DNA of 64,000 bases from assembly GCF_034262375.1 (NCBI RefSeq), contig NZ_CP139558.1, forward strand, positions 4,650,001-4,714,000, in the 5' to 3' direction. Within the stretch, counting starts at the first letter, position 1, and every line of letters begins with the position of its first letter. The stretch is from Mucilaginibacter sabulilitoris. Lineage in GTDB: Bacteria > Bacteroidota > Bacteroidia > Sphingobacteriales > Sphingobacteriaceae. The notes beneath the pieces were generated by a model. It had not been told where the DNA came from. It was given only the letters and a program-made list of their open reading frames with translations, and searched no databases. This document shows positions 1 to 7,929 of this stretch, piece by piece. The translations under genes and the position numbers were made by a program.

Positions 1-193
1 CAATAAAGGTGACTATCATCTCCTGAAAAACATCTTCGGCGTCCTGCTCCGATCCCTGGTTCTGCTTTACATAATTGCTTAATACAGCATAATAACTGCG
101 ATATATAAAACCGATAGCCAAATTGCTTACATGCTCTTTTTTTAGCATTTCGATTAACTCCCAATCGGAGAAATTCGATATGACTTTCTTCAT
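1..193 (-). CDS. ECF-type sigma-70 factor, N-terminal part (runs off window)
   Basis: Reading the complement from the ATG at 191-193 gives about 64 codons with no stop before the window edge. The start reads MKKVISNFSDWELIEM and the open end carries DAEDVFQEM. The latter is the region 2 signature of extracytoplasmic-function sigma factors, in which acidic DAEDxxQE residues contact the polymerase core. Region 4 lies outside the window, so completeness cannot be judged. Bacteroidota often pair such genes with FecR anti-sigma genes; nothing of that kind is visible here. It diverges from the GH43 gene across a 336-base spacer. Alternative: another small sigma-70 subgroup. Confidence 0.75.
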   Translation of the reverse strand, partial: MKKVISNFSDWELIEMLKKEHVSNLAIGFIYRSYYAVLSNYVKQNQGSEQDAEDVFQEMIVTFI

Positions 194-529
194 ATAATAC
201 GTTGTTAGTAAATACTGTAGTTTACAATGTAACCAATGTACTTTTTTTAAAATTGTTTTATTTCAAAAGCCAAAAAATGCCTGTGAAAAAACTTCAGTGT
301 TTCCGGAGGTTGTCGCTTATCAAGCTTTTACGGTTGCTGCGTTAACTGAAGTCTTTCCCGTTAAACTATCCACAATTACCGGGCAGTCCAAAAATAAATA
401 AGTTGCTCTGTTCTCTAAATCCTGCCTTCACGTTGGCTAAACAATCATCAGGTGTTTCCAAAAGGAAATTTGAAAGATAATATGACCAATCCCCTGAACA
501 ATCCGCCGATTAAGCTAAATTGCCATCAT
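194..529. other. Intergenic spacer between divergent sigma factor and GH43 genes
   Basis: No coding frame is supported in this AT-rich spacer. It must hold both divergent promoters, but I see no clean TAnnTTTG box. One inverted repeat, ACTTCAGT at 291-298 and ACTGAAGT at 345-352, has its arms 46 bases apart. It could be an operator or an RNA structure, or be chance. Confidence 0.4.
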
Positions 530-2029
530 ATGAAAAAATATCTTCTCATCGGCCTTTTATTGCTGACATCTCCTTTAATGCTATCTGCACAGCGCAATGA
601 CGGGGCCGTTATTCCCGGAGATTTTGCAGATCCTTCGATTATTAAAGTGAAGAGCACTTACTTTGCCGTGGGTACTTCATCAGAGTGGGCTCCTCATTTC
701 CCAATCTACCGGTCTGCCGATTTAAAAAACTGGTACCAGAGCGGTTACGTTTTCGATAAGGCGCCAGATTGGACGTCAGGATCGTTTTGGGCGCCAGAGT
801 ACTATAAAATAAAAAACACCTACTACATTTATTATACTGCCCGGCGTAAATCTGACAATGCATCTTACATCGGCGTAGCCACATCGAAATATCCGGATAA
901 AGAATTCAAAGACCATGGAGTACTTATTGCTTTCGGCAAAGAGGCTATTGATGCCTTTGTTTTTAATGATGGAGGGCAGTTGTATATTACCTTTAAAGCT
1001 TACGGTTTAGATAAACGCCCGATCGAACTGCTGGCCAGCAAACTTTCCGCCGACGGTTTAAAGCTTGAGGGTAATATATTCTCCTTGCTTAAAGATGAAC
1101 AGCGTTTAGGAATGGAGGGGCAAAGCATCCTTAAAAAGGATGGCTACTATTATTTGTTTTACTCGGCAGGTAATTGCTGTGGCATACAATGCAGTTATAA
1201 TGTACAGGTAGCCCGTGCAAAAGGCTTTAGCGGGCCTTACGAATTATATGCGGGCAACCCTGTTTTGGCCGAAAACAATAAATGGAAATGCATGGGGCAT
1301 GGCACGTTTGTAACAGGCGAAAGTGGCAACTACTATTACCTGCACCATGCGTACAATAAGGAAAGTTCGGTACTCACCGGCAGGCAGGCGCTACTATCCG
1401 AATTGGTTTGGCCTGAGAATAGCGGGTGGCCGCGGTTTAAACCACAACAGGTAGTTGGTAATAAAGCGCCGGATATTATTGACAAATTTATGGCACCTGC
1501 TATAAGCAAGTTTTGGCAATGGGATTTTCGACATGCAACCCCTGACATAAGTCAGCAAAAAGGCGTACTTTACCTATCCGGGAATGTTAAACCCGACAAT
1601 CAAACAGGCGTTGTCCTTACTTCAAGGCCTGTTTCGGGCAGCTTTGTGATGAATGTTACCGTGCTTAATTACAATGAGGCGCTTAAAGGCCTATCCTTTT
1701 ACGGTGATGTTAACGCGGCTTTAGGCATAGGCATCCAGAATAACCGGGTGCTTGTATGGCAGATCAGTGAGCATAATTTTTCTGTCTTAGCAGAAGCTCC
1801 CGTTTTGAAGGAGCCAGCGCAACTCAGACTGGAACTAACTACAGGCAAGCGATGTAAGTTTTATTATCAGCAGGGCAAAAAAGGCTGGTTACCCCTATTG
1901 ACAGCTGACACGCTGAAAGTGGATGCCTTACCGCAATGGGACAGGAGCCCAAGAATAGGCCTGCATTTTAAAGGTGATAGCAGTCTCAATGCTCAGTTTG
2001 CAAATTTCAGCATTTTGATGGACCATTAG
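530..2029 (+). CDS. Secreted glycoside hydrolase family 43 protein
   Basis: A predicted exo-acting hydrolase of arabinose- or xylose-containing plant glycans. The ATG at 530 is chosen because it opens directly onto a signal peptide (MKKYLLIGLLLL...LSAQ, about 20 residues); an upstream ATG at 482 would add an unlikely polar leader. With this start (499 residues) the five-bladed propeller shows the expected acidic triad: Asp34 in FADPS (general base), Asp141 in IDAF (pKa modulator) and Glu196 in MEGQS (general acid). After about residue 330 comes a beta-sandwich resembling the concanavalin-like domain that follows GH43 in beta-xylosidases. Exact specificity (xylosidase or arabinofuranosidase) cannot be read from the sequence. 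The gene is not part of the PUL at 41-58 kb but would suit the same substrates. Confidence 0.88.
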   Translation: MKKYLLIGLLLLTSPLMLSAQRNDGAVIPGDFADPSIIKVKSTYFAVGTSSEWAPHFPIYRSADLKNWYQSGYVFDKAPDWTSGSFWAPEYYKIKNTYYIYYTARRKSDNASYIGVATSKYPDKEFKDHGVLIAFGKEAIDAFVFNDGGQLYITFKAYGLDKRPIELLASKLSADGLKLEGNIFSLLKDEQRLGMEGQSILKKDGYYYLFYSAGNCCGIQCSYNVQVARAKGFSGPYELYAGNPVLAENNKWKCMGHGTFVTGESGNYYYLHHAYNKESSVLTGRQALLSELVWPENSGWPRFKPQQVVGNKAPDIIDKFMAPAISKFWQWDFRHATPDISQQKGVLYLSGNVKPDNQTGVVLTSRPVSGSFVMNVTVLNYNEALKGLSFYGDVNAALGIGIQNNRVLVWQISEHNFSVLAEAPVLKEPAQLRLELTTGKRCKFYYQQGKKGWLPLLTADTLKVDALPQWDRSPRIGLHFKGDSSLNAQFANFSILMDH

Positions 2030-2170
2030 TTGTTCCTTATTGACTTTCTGAACGGTCCATGGTAATTAATTTTTTTAAATATCAATCTGAATAAACAAAG
2101 GTATAGTTGCTTTTAAGCGGTTAGTTTATTCAAATCGGCCAGACATTTATGGACGAAAATCCGATCTATC

Positions 2171-3058
2171 TTGTATTTTTATGTTGTGAACAACATAAAA
2201 ATCTTTTCGCTTTCCAGGCACAGCCGGCTCTTTGAGGTACCCGATCCTAACGCGGAATATCTTTTCGTAAACTCCGGTGACCGTCCTTATTACGAAGAGC
2301 CGTATAGGGCCGAGAGCTACGCAATAGTATTTATAAAAGAAGGCAGCGTGAAAATGAATGCCGGTTTTACATCCCGCGAGGTTATCGCTCCGTCGGTCAT
2401 CACCTTAGGTCCATCGGTTATCCGGTATTTTACCAAGAGCAGCGATCACCTGAAAATGGATGTCATTTTTTTTAAAGACACTTTTTTGCTGCAAAGCCAT
2501 GCCGATCATTTTTTTCTGGCCAGGTACCAGTTTTTTGAAAACAGCGATCTGCATGTGCTGCCACTGAAAAAACCTGGTGTTATCAAATTCGTCAAACTAT
2601 ATGAGCTGCTCCGACTTACATATACCGCAGTCAATTTCCATCGGGCTGATATTATCCGGAGTTACATCTTTGCATTGGTTTATGAGGTGGATGACTATCA
2701 CCGGCAACATGCCTCCGAGATACCGGTACCCGTAAAATCCCATCCTTTGTTTGCCAAATTCAGGGTGCTGCTCAATAACTATTATAAGTATGAGCGCAAG
2801 CTTGATTTTTATGCAGATCAACTGAATATGACCGCCAAATCACTTTCTGCAGCTATTAAAAAGCAAACGGGCCGCTCTGCCGGGAAATGGATAGATGATG
2901 CCATAATCCTTGAAGCCAAAGTGTTGTTGCAGAATAAAACGCTCACCGTATCCCAGATCAGCGGGATGCTCAATTTTTCCGACCAGTCTGTTTTTGGTAA
3001 ATTCTTCCGTGCGGGTACAGGGATGTCGCCTGTTGAATACCGGAAGAAATTTGATTGA
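2171..3058 (+). CDS. AraC-family transcriptional regulator
   Basis: The N-terminal half (to about residue 170) is cupin-like sensory sequence. The last 100 residues form the double helix-turn-helix of AraC/XylS proteins, with LDFYADQLNMTAKSLSAAI in the first HTH and LNFSDQSVFGKFFRAGTG followed by SPVEYR in the second. The start is uncertain: the longest frame begins at a TTG (2171), a GTG lies at 2186, and there is no in-frame ATG until well inside the domain. The stretch TATCTTGT at 2167-2174 resembles a -7 box, which would favour the GTG. It lies between GH43 and tetR; the target is unknown, either the GH43 gene or the efflux operon. Confidence 0.85.
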   Translation: MYFYVVNNIKIFSLSRHSRLFEVPDPNAEYLFVNSGDRPYYEEPYRAESYAIVFIKEGSVKMNAGFTSREVIAPSVITLGPSVIRYFTKSSDHLKMDVIFFKDTFLLQSHADHFFLARYQFFENSDLHVLPLKKPGVIKFVKLYELLRLTYTAVNFHRADIIRSYIFALVYEVDDYHRQHASEIPVPVKSHPLFAKFRVLLNNYYKYERKLDFYADQLNMTAKSLSAAIKKQTGRSAGKWIDDAIILEAKVLLQNKTLTVSQISGMLNFSDQSVFGKFFRAGTGMSPVEYRKKFD

Positions 3059-3119
3059 ATGTTGTCTTCTTCTTTTGGCTGAAATAAGCCATTTCGACGA
3101 ACATTGAGGTGATCCGGCC

Positions 3120-3127
3120 TATTTTTG
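3120..3127 (+). promoter_or_regulatory. -7 promoter box (TAnnTTTG) upstream of tetR-efflux operon
   Basis: TATTTTTG matches the Bacteroidota sigma-A -7 consensus TAnnTTTG exactly and lies 52 bases before the tetR start. A convincing -33 TTG at the right spacing is not obvious. It would drive the tetR-tolC-hlyD-MFS-ilvB transcript. Confidence 0.45.
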
Positions 3128-3156
3128 CCAGCTCTTTCTCCGGAAATTTGTCCTAT

Positions 3157-3176
3157 TAAACAATTAATAAAGTTTA
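3157..3176. promoter_or_regulatory. Candidate TetR operator before tetR
   Basis: TAAAC, ten AT-rich bases, then GTTTA form a short inverted repeat ending 3 bases before the tetR start codon, downstream of the candidate -7 box. TetR-family repressors commonly bind such palindromes in their own promoter. The left half reads TAAACAAT; AAACAAT also occurs in the right arm of the perfect palindrome before the paralogous efflux operon (21144-21150). Arms of only five bases could be chance. Confidence 0.3.
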
Positions 3177-3179
3177 GAC

Positions 3180-3821
3180 ATGACAAAGCCGGCACACATC
3201 AGTTCACACGGATCCAAAGAAACTATGTTGATCATTGCAGAAGATGTGTTTGCTCAATACAGCTTTGCCGGTGCATCCATCAGGCTCATCGCTCAAAGAT
3301 CGGGCATGAGTTCGGCAATGGTCAGCTATTATTTCGGTTCCAAAGAAGCGCTTTACCTCAACATTTTCGATCTGCGCCTGAAAGAGGTCCACGAAGAGAT
3401 CAGCCGGTTCGAATGCCTTGATGTTGATCCGGCCAAAAAGCTGAGATCATATTTAGCTGCCTATATCGGGCGGGTCGCCTCCAATCGAAGTTTTCATCAA
3501 CTGGTTCGTAATGAATTGGTTACTACACAGCATCCGTTTATTATAAGCCGGTTACTGGAAGCCAGGACCCGTATCTATGATTTCCTGCTCCAGATGCTCA
3601 GATGCGGAATAGCCAGGGGATATTTTAAAACTGTAGACGAGGAAGTTTTTGCGCTGAATATACTGGCCCTGGTGCCGTCGCTCTATACGGATCATTTACC
3701 CGCTCACAGTCATTTAAATCAATCATCATCCAGTAATCCTGCCAACCGGATATTAAATTATGTGATGTCAATGCTTTATCTGAAAAACCATAATCCATTA
3801 AAAGTAAATTGTCATGAGTAA
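3180..3821 (+). CDS. TetR/AcrR-family transcriptional regulator
   Basis: A 213-residue protein of normal TetR length. The N-terminal HTH spans about residues 15-62: an AEDVFAQYSFAGASIRLIAQ helix pair, then the recognition helix and the family hallmark VSYYFGSKEALY. The remainder is helical ligand-binding domain. It is the first gene of an apparent operon: its TAA (3819-3821) overlaps the tolC ATG (3814) by 8 bases, a sign of translational coupling. By context it should repress the tripartite efflux pump and the acetolactate synthase gene behind it, releasing on binding an unknown ligand. Confidence 0.92.
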   Translation: MTKPAHISSHGSKETMLIIAEDVFAQYSFAGASIRLIAQRSGMSSAMVSYYFGSKEALYLNIFDLRLKEVHEEISRFECLDVDPAKKLRSYLAAYIGRVASNRSFHQLVRNELVTTQHPFIISRLLEARTRIYDFLLQMLRCGIARGYFKTVDEEVFALNILALVPSLYTDHLPAHSHLNQSSSSNPANRILNYVMSMLYLKNHNPLKVNCHE

Positions 3822-5172
3822 TTATATCCACCACGGCAAAAGGCCACATTTCCGGCCCGCTGTTTTATCATTGTTCATTTTAATACTGTCGGCAACAGGC
3901 AGCGCTCAGGAACAACCGGGCAGTAACTACAGACTTACGCTTACAGAAGCGGTACAATTTGCCAAAAGCCAAAACAAATGGGTACAGGCAGCCAATATGG
4001 AAGAGAGCGCCGTCGGTCAAGATCGCAAAGATGCTTACAACGCCGCGCTGCCCAGCATCAATATCAATGGATCTTATCAGCGTTTCTCAAGCCTTACCTT
4101 GTTTTCAGAAGGCCTTAGTCATTCCACGACCGTGCCCAGGTCGCCAACGTCGAACGCTGCCACTTTGGGTGCCGATGCTTTATTTAATATTTATAACGGT
4201 GGCAGACAGCGGGCTATGCAAAAAGAGGCAAGCACGCGACTGAACCTGGCCAGGCTAAACACGCGGGATCAGTCGGGCAATATTGCCTTACAGACAGCCG
4301 GACAATATCTGGACCTGGTGAGACTTAACGACTTGCAAAAGTTTATCCTTGATCAATTGAAAAGGGCTCAATCCCGGTTGAACAACATCAATGCGTTATA
4401 CAAAAATCAGAAGGTAACCCGGAGCGATGTGTTGCGCGCGGAAGTGACATTGTCTAATGTTCAACTCTCTCTGGAGCAGACTGAAAACGATATCACGATT
4501 GCCAATCAAAAATTGGATGTATTAATCAACGTTCCTGATTCTGTACGCATCCTGCCTGTCGATTCAGCTGCGATGCCTAAACCGCAGATGAGCTCGTTGC
4601 TACCGCTTATTGACGCTGCCATAGCTTCATCTTACACTATTCGAAAAGCTGCTGAAAATGTTATACTGCAGCAATCGCGATTAAAAGCCGTGAAAAGTGC
4701 TAATATGCCAAGCATGAGTTTTTACAGCGCTTATGGTTTAAACTATCCTAATTACCTGTTCTTTCCGCCGGTTAACCAGGCTTATGCCATTGGGTTTGTC
4801 GGGCTAAAGGCACAGTATAGCATCTCATCTTTATATCACAATAAAAGCAAGGTGGCGGCGGCTCGGATCAGAGTAAAAGAAATGGAAGTGCAGCAGGATG
4901 CTTATACTGATAATGTTCGGACGGATATCAAAGCTTATTACTCCAAATATGGCGAAGCGCTTAATCGCATTGAGGTTAATCAGCACTCGGTAGAGCAGGC
5001 GTTGGTTAACTACCGCATCGTCAATACCAAATATTTGAATCAACTGGCGTTGCTCACGGATTTGCTGGATGCGGATAATTTGTACCACGAATCAAGATTT
5101 AATCTGGTAAAGGCTCAGACTGACGCGTTGACCATTTACTACTACATTCTTTACATAAGCGGGAACTTATAA
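3814..5172 (+). CDS. TolC-family outer-membrane efflux protein
   Basis: Outer-membrane channel of a tripartite pump. A signal peptide ends near ...LSATGSAQ (about residue 32). The 452-residue protein has the two OEP repeats of long helices, for example LTLTEAVQFAKSQNKWVQA near the N-terminus and QALVNYRIVNTKYLNQLAL near the C-terminus, with the usual TolC ending on transmembrane strands. It is closely similar along its length to the product of 19749-21104 (shared LLTDLLDADNLY and YGLNYPN/YGINYPN stretches), so the two operons are paralogous. It overlaps tetR by 8 bases and is 11 bases before the hlyD-like gene. Confidence 0.93.
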   Translation: MSNYIHHGKRPHFRPAVLSLFILILSATGSAQEQPGSNYRLTLTEAVQFAKSQNKWVQAANMEESAVGQDRKDAYNAALPSININGSYQRFSSLTLFSEGLSHSTTVPRSPTSNAATLGADALFNIYNGGRQRAMQKEASTRLNLARLNTRDQSGNIALQTAGQYLDLVRLNDLQKFILDQLKRAQSRLNNINALYKNQKVTRSDVLRAEVTLSNVQLSLEQTENDITIANQKLDVLINVPDSVRILPVDSAAMPKPQMSSLLPLIDAAIASSYTIRKAAENVILQQSRLKAVKSANMPSMSFYSAYGLNYPNYLFFPPVNQAYAIGFVGLKAQYSISSLYHNKSKVAAARIRVKEMEVQQDAYTDNVRTDIKAYYSKYGEALNRIEVNQHSVEQALVNYRIVNTKYLNQLALLTDLLDADNLYHESRFNLVKAQTDALTIYYYILYISGNL

Positions 5173-5183
5173 ATCATCATAAA

Positions 5184-6227
5184 ATGAAAAAGCAAAATCA
5201 CAAAACGCATCCTGGGAATATAATTATCACCGGTTTGGCATTAGTTTTAATAATTGCCGGGTCTATATATTTTTTCCAATACCTGAGCTACAGCGCCCAC
5301 TACGAAGAAACTAATGATGCCCAGGTAGAATCCTACATCAACCCGGTTTCGGCAAGGGCCGGCGGATATATCCAGCATGTTTACTTTAACGAGCATCAAC
5401 TCGTAAAACAAGGCGATACGCTGGTTACGCTGGACGACCGGGAGTACCGCGCCCAACTGGAAGCTGCCGAAGCCGCCATGGATGATGCCCACGCACAACT
5501 AACCGTGCTCGATGCCAGCATCCGCTCGGCAGAAACCGGTACACGGATCAATCAGGATCAGATTAAAGGCGCACAAGCCCGGTATGTACAGCAACAACAG
5601 GACATTCGCCGGTACACCAACCTGGTAAAAGAAGAAGCTGCTACGGGGGCCGACCTGGAGCAGGTTAAAGCACACTATGATGTGGCCGAAAGCGATTATA
5701 GTGCAGCCATCAACAGCCTGAAAACCAACGAAGCACGAATTGCAGAACTTAAAACACATTTCGCCGTGCTGCAGGCAGATATTAAACACAAGCAAGCCTC
5801 GCTGGAGCTGGCCAGGCTCAACCTATCATACACTGTTATCCGCGCACCATACACGGGCGTGCTAGGGCGTAAAAACATACTGGAGGGTCAGCAGATTCAG
5901 CCGGGGCAACCGCTGGTAAGCATCATAGACGAAAAAGAAAAGTGGATTACCGCAAACTATAAGGAAACGCAGGTAGCCGGCATGTATGTAGGACAGTCGG
6001 TAGAAATCAGGGTTGATGCCATTAATCATAAGGTATACAAAGGCCGTATCAAAGCCATCGCCGGCTCAACCGGTTCGCGCTTTTCACTTTTGCCGCCGGA
6101 TAACTCGACCGGGAATTTTGTGAAAATTATCCAACGTGTGCCGGTAAAAATTGAGTTTGCAGATGAGCGCGGCGAGAAAGTGGTACCTGGAATGAGCGTA
6201 ACCGTAGCGGTTAAAAAAAGATCATAA
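5184..6227 (+). CDS. HlyD/EmrA-family periplasmic adaptor
   Basis: Membrane-fusion protein linking the inner-membrane transporter to the TolC-like channel. One N-terminal membrane anchor (about residues 14-32) precedes the barrel-sandwich half (ETNDAQVESYINPVSARAGG) and a central coiled-coil hairpin (about 80-210). The second lipoyl half then follows with YTVIRAPYTGVLGR, and a C-terminal beta-barrel completes the fold. NDAQVES and the APYTGVLGR stretch are typical of the EmrA branch that works with MFS pumps. It lies 11 bases after tolC and 6 bases before the MFS gene. Its paralogue is at 18680-19729. Confidence 0.93.
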   Translation: MKKQNHKTHPGNIIITGLALVLIIAGSIYFFQYLSYSAHYEETNDAQVESYINPVSARAGGYIQHVYFNEHQLVKQGDTLVTLDDREYRAQLEAAEAAMDDAHAQLTVLDASIRSAETGTRINQDQIKGAQARYVQQQQDIRRYTNLVKEEAATGADLEQVKAHYDVAESDYSAAINSLKTNEARIAELKTHFAVLQADIKHKQASLELARLNLSYTVIRAPYTGVLGRKNILEGQQIQPGQPLVSIIDEKEKWITANYKETQVAGMYVGQSVEIRVDAINHKVYKGRIKAIAGSTGSRFSLLPPDNSTGNFVKIIQRVPVKIEFADERGEKVVPGMSVTVAVKKRS

Positions 6228-6233
6228 ATCATT

Positions 6234-7889
6234 ATGGAATCGGCATATTTTAAAAATTGGATAACCGGCTGGCATTGGGGTGTGCGCATTGCGCTGTTCT
6301 TCATTATGGTGTCGGGCCTGGTGCAACTGGGTTTGTTTGTACTTACCCAAAGCTACATGGTTGCCTACCTGGGCGCACAGCCTGAAGATATTCAGTTTGG
6401 TGTGATGTCAACTTATGCAGGCATTATCACGGTTTTACCTTTACAGTTTCGCTTTTTTAAATACTTCCAGACACGGAGTTATTTATTGGCAAGTATGATG
6501 ATGGCAATTGTGCTCAATATTGCTTGTCTGTATTGCCAGGATATCAATCTGTTTTTGATCATCCGTTTTGCGCAGGGAATTATTACGGCCAATGTAATTG
6601 TGTTTGGGTTGTTACTGGTGTTTACCCGGCTTCCTTCAGAACGGGCGAAAACCGTAGCGCCGGCCGTGTTTTATGGAACCTTGCTCAGCAATGCTGTGCT
6701 CATCGGTTTGCTGGCTGGCGTAGTGGTAGAATCAGCGGATTGGAAGGTGACCTACTATTACCTCGTCTTGTTTCAACTGCTGCTACTGGTCATCATTCTA
6801 TTGATGTTAAAGGAAAAATCAGTAACCAGGCATTACCCTTTGTACCAGGTTGACTGGGCCGGTGTGGTGATATTTGCCTGTGCCGCTTTGTCACTGGCCT
6901 ATACCACTATTTATGGCTCGAAGTATTACTGGTTTGCCGATGTAAGGATTCGTCGGGGAGCTATCGCTACCGTAATCGGTGTTGTCTTGTTTTTATACAG
7001 GCAGTATATGCTAAAGCGGCCGGTAATTCATCTCAGCATCTTTAAATCCCGCAATTTTGTGGCTGCTGTATGTTTGCTGGCCATTTATTATGGCTGTAAG
7101 GACAGTATCAACCTTGTGTATAATTATGCCGGCGGTGTACTTAAATGGAGCGCACTCCAGGTGATGACGCTCGCTTTGTGGAATATTGTCGGAATGGTTG
7201 GCGTGCTGGTTGTAGTCATCCGGCTGATGCTCGTTAAAAAAGTTACGATTAAAGGATTACTTATAGCTGGATTTGCATTGCTTGGCGCCTTCAATTGCTG
7301 GATGAGCTTTTTGCTGACTCCCGACCTCGCTTTTACCGATCTGCTTTTACCGGTGTTTTTACAGGGTGTTGCTTCTGGTTTTTTGTTTGTACCGATTATG
7401 ATCTATGTACTTTCATCAACCCCGGCTTATGCCGGCATGAGCGGAATGCTCGTAGCTGCCTGTACACGTTTTACCGCCACCGCCAATTCTTTTGCCGGGT
7501 TTTATAACCTGCAGCTATATTTTAACCAGTATTTCAAAGAAGGTTTTTTAGGTTATCTGACAACGGACAACCAAAATATGGCTACCCGCTTGACTAACTA
7601 CCGGGAGCTTTATGCTTCAAAAGGGTTTACCGTTGAACAGGCCTCCGTCCTGGCGAATGCAGCGGTATGGCAAAATCTTACACAGCAAAGCCAGTTACTA
7701 ACCAACCGGGCTTTGTTTATCGGTTTTGCCATACTTTCGCTGGTTGTGGCGCTATTGATGCTGGTCATTCCCGCCATAGGAAAAATCTGGCTGCACCTGA
7801 ACAAACAGCGAATGGCGATGGTGTTGGGCGATCGAATCTTAAATATGGCGGGAATGATAAAAACTTTGACCATTTCCGAAAAAAGATGA
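6234..7889 (+). CDS. MFS transporter, DHA2/EmrB-like
   Basis: Inner-membrane proton-driven exporter of 551 residues, with about 14 hydrophobic segments as in the DHA2 (EmrB/QacA) branch. IIRFAQGIITANVI in the first half and FLQGVASGFLFVPIMIYVLSS in the second correspond to conserved MFS positions. Position directly after tolC and hlyD indicates an EmrAB-TolC-like pump. The substrate cannot be inferred. Sequence and gene order match the second pump (17094-18683), including the start (...AYFKNWITGWHWG against AYFKPWLAEWNLG). A 40-base gap separates it from the acetolactate synthase gene. Confidence 0.92.
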   Translation: MESAYFKNWITGWHWGVRIALFFIMVSGLVQLGLFVLTQSYMVAYLGAQPEDIQFGVMSTYAGIITVLPLQFRFFKYFQTRSYLLASMMMAIVLNIACLYCQDINLFLIIRFAQGIITANVIVFGLLLVFTRLPSERAKTVAPAVFYGTLLSNAVLIGLLAGVVVESADWKVTYYYLVLFQLLLLVIILLMLKEKSVTRHYPLYQVDWAGVVIFACAALSLAYTTIYGSKYYWFADVRIRRGAIATVIGVVLFLYRQYMLKRPVIHLSIFKSRNFVAAVCLLAIYYGCKDSINLVYNYAGGVLKWSALQVMTLALWNIVGMVGVLVVVIRLMLVKKVTIKGLLIAGFALLGAFNCWMSFLLTPDLAFTDLLLPVFLQGVASGFLFVPIMIYVLSSTPAYAGMSGMLVAACTRFTATANSFAGFYNLQLYFNQYFKEGFLGYLTTDNQNMATRLTNYRELYASKGFTVEQASVLANAAVWQNLTQQSQLLTNRALFIGFAILSLVVALLMLVIPAIGKIWLHLNKQRMAMVLGDRILNMAGMIKTLTISEKR

Positions 7890-7929
7890 TAGCACAGGCA
7901 GTCTACTTTTGCTTTAAAACATAATAAAA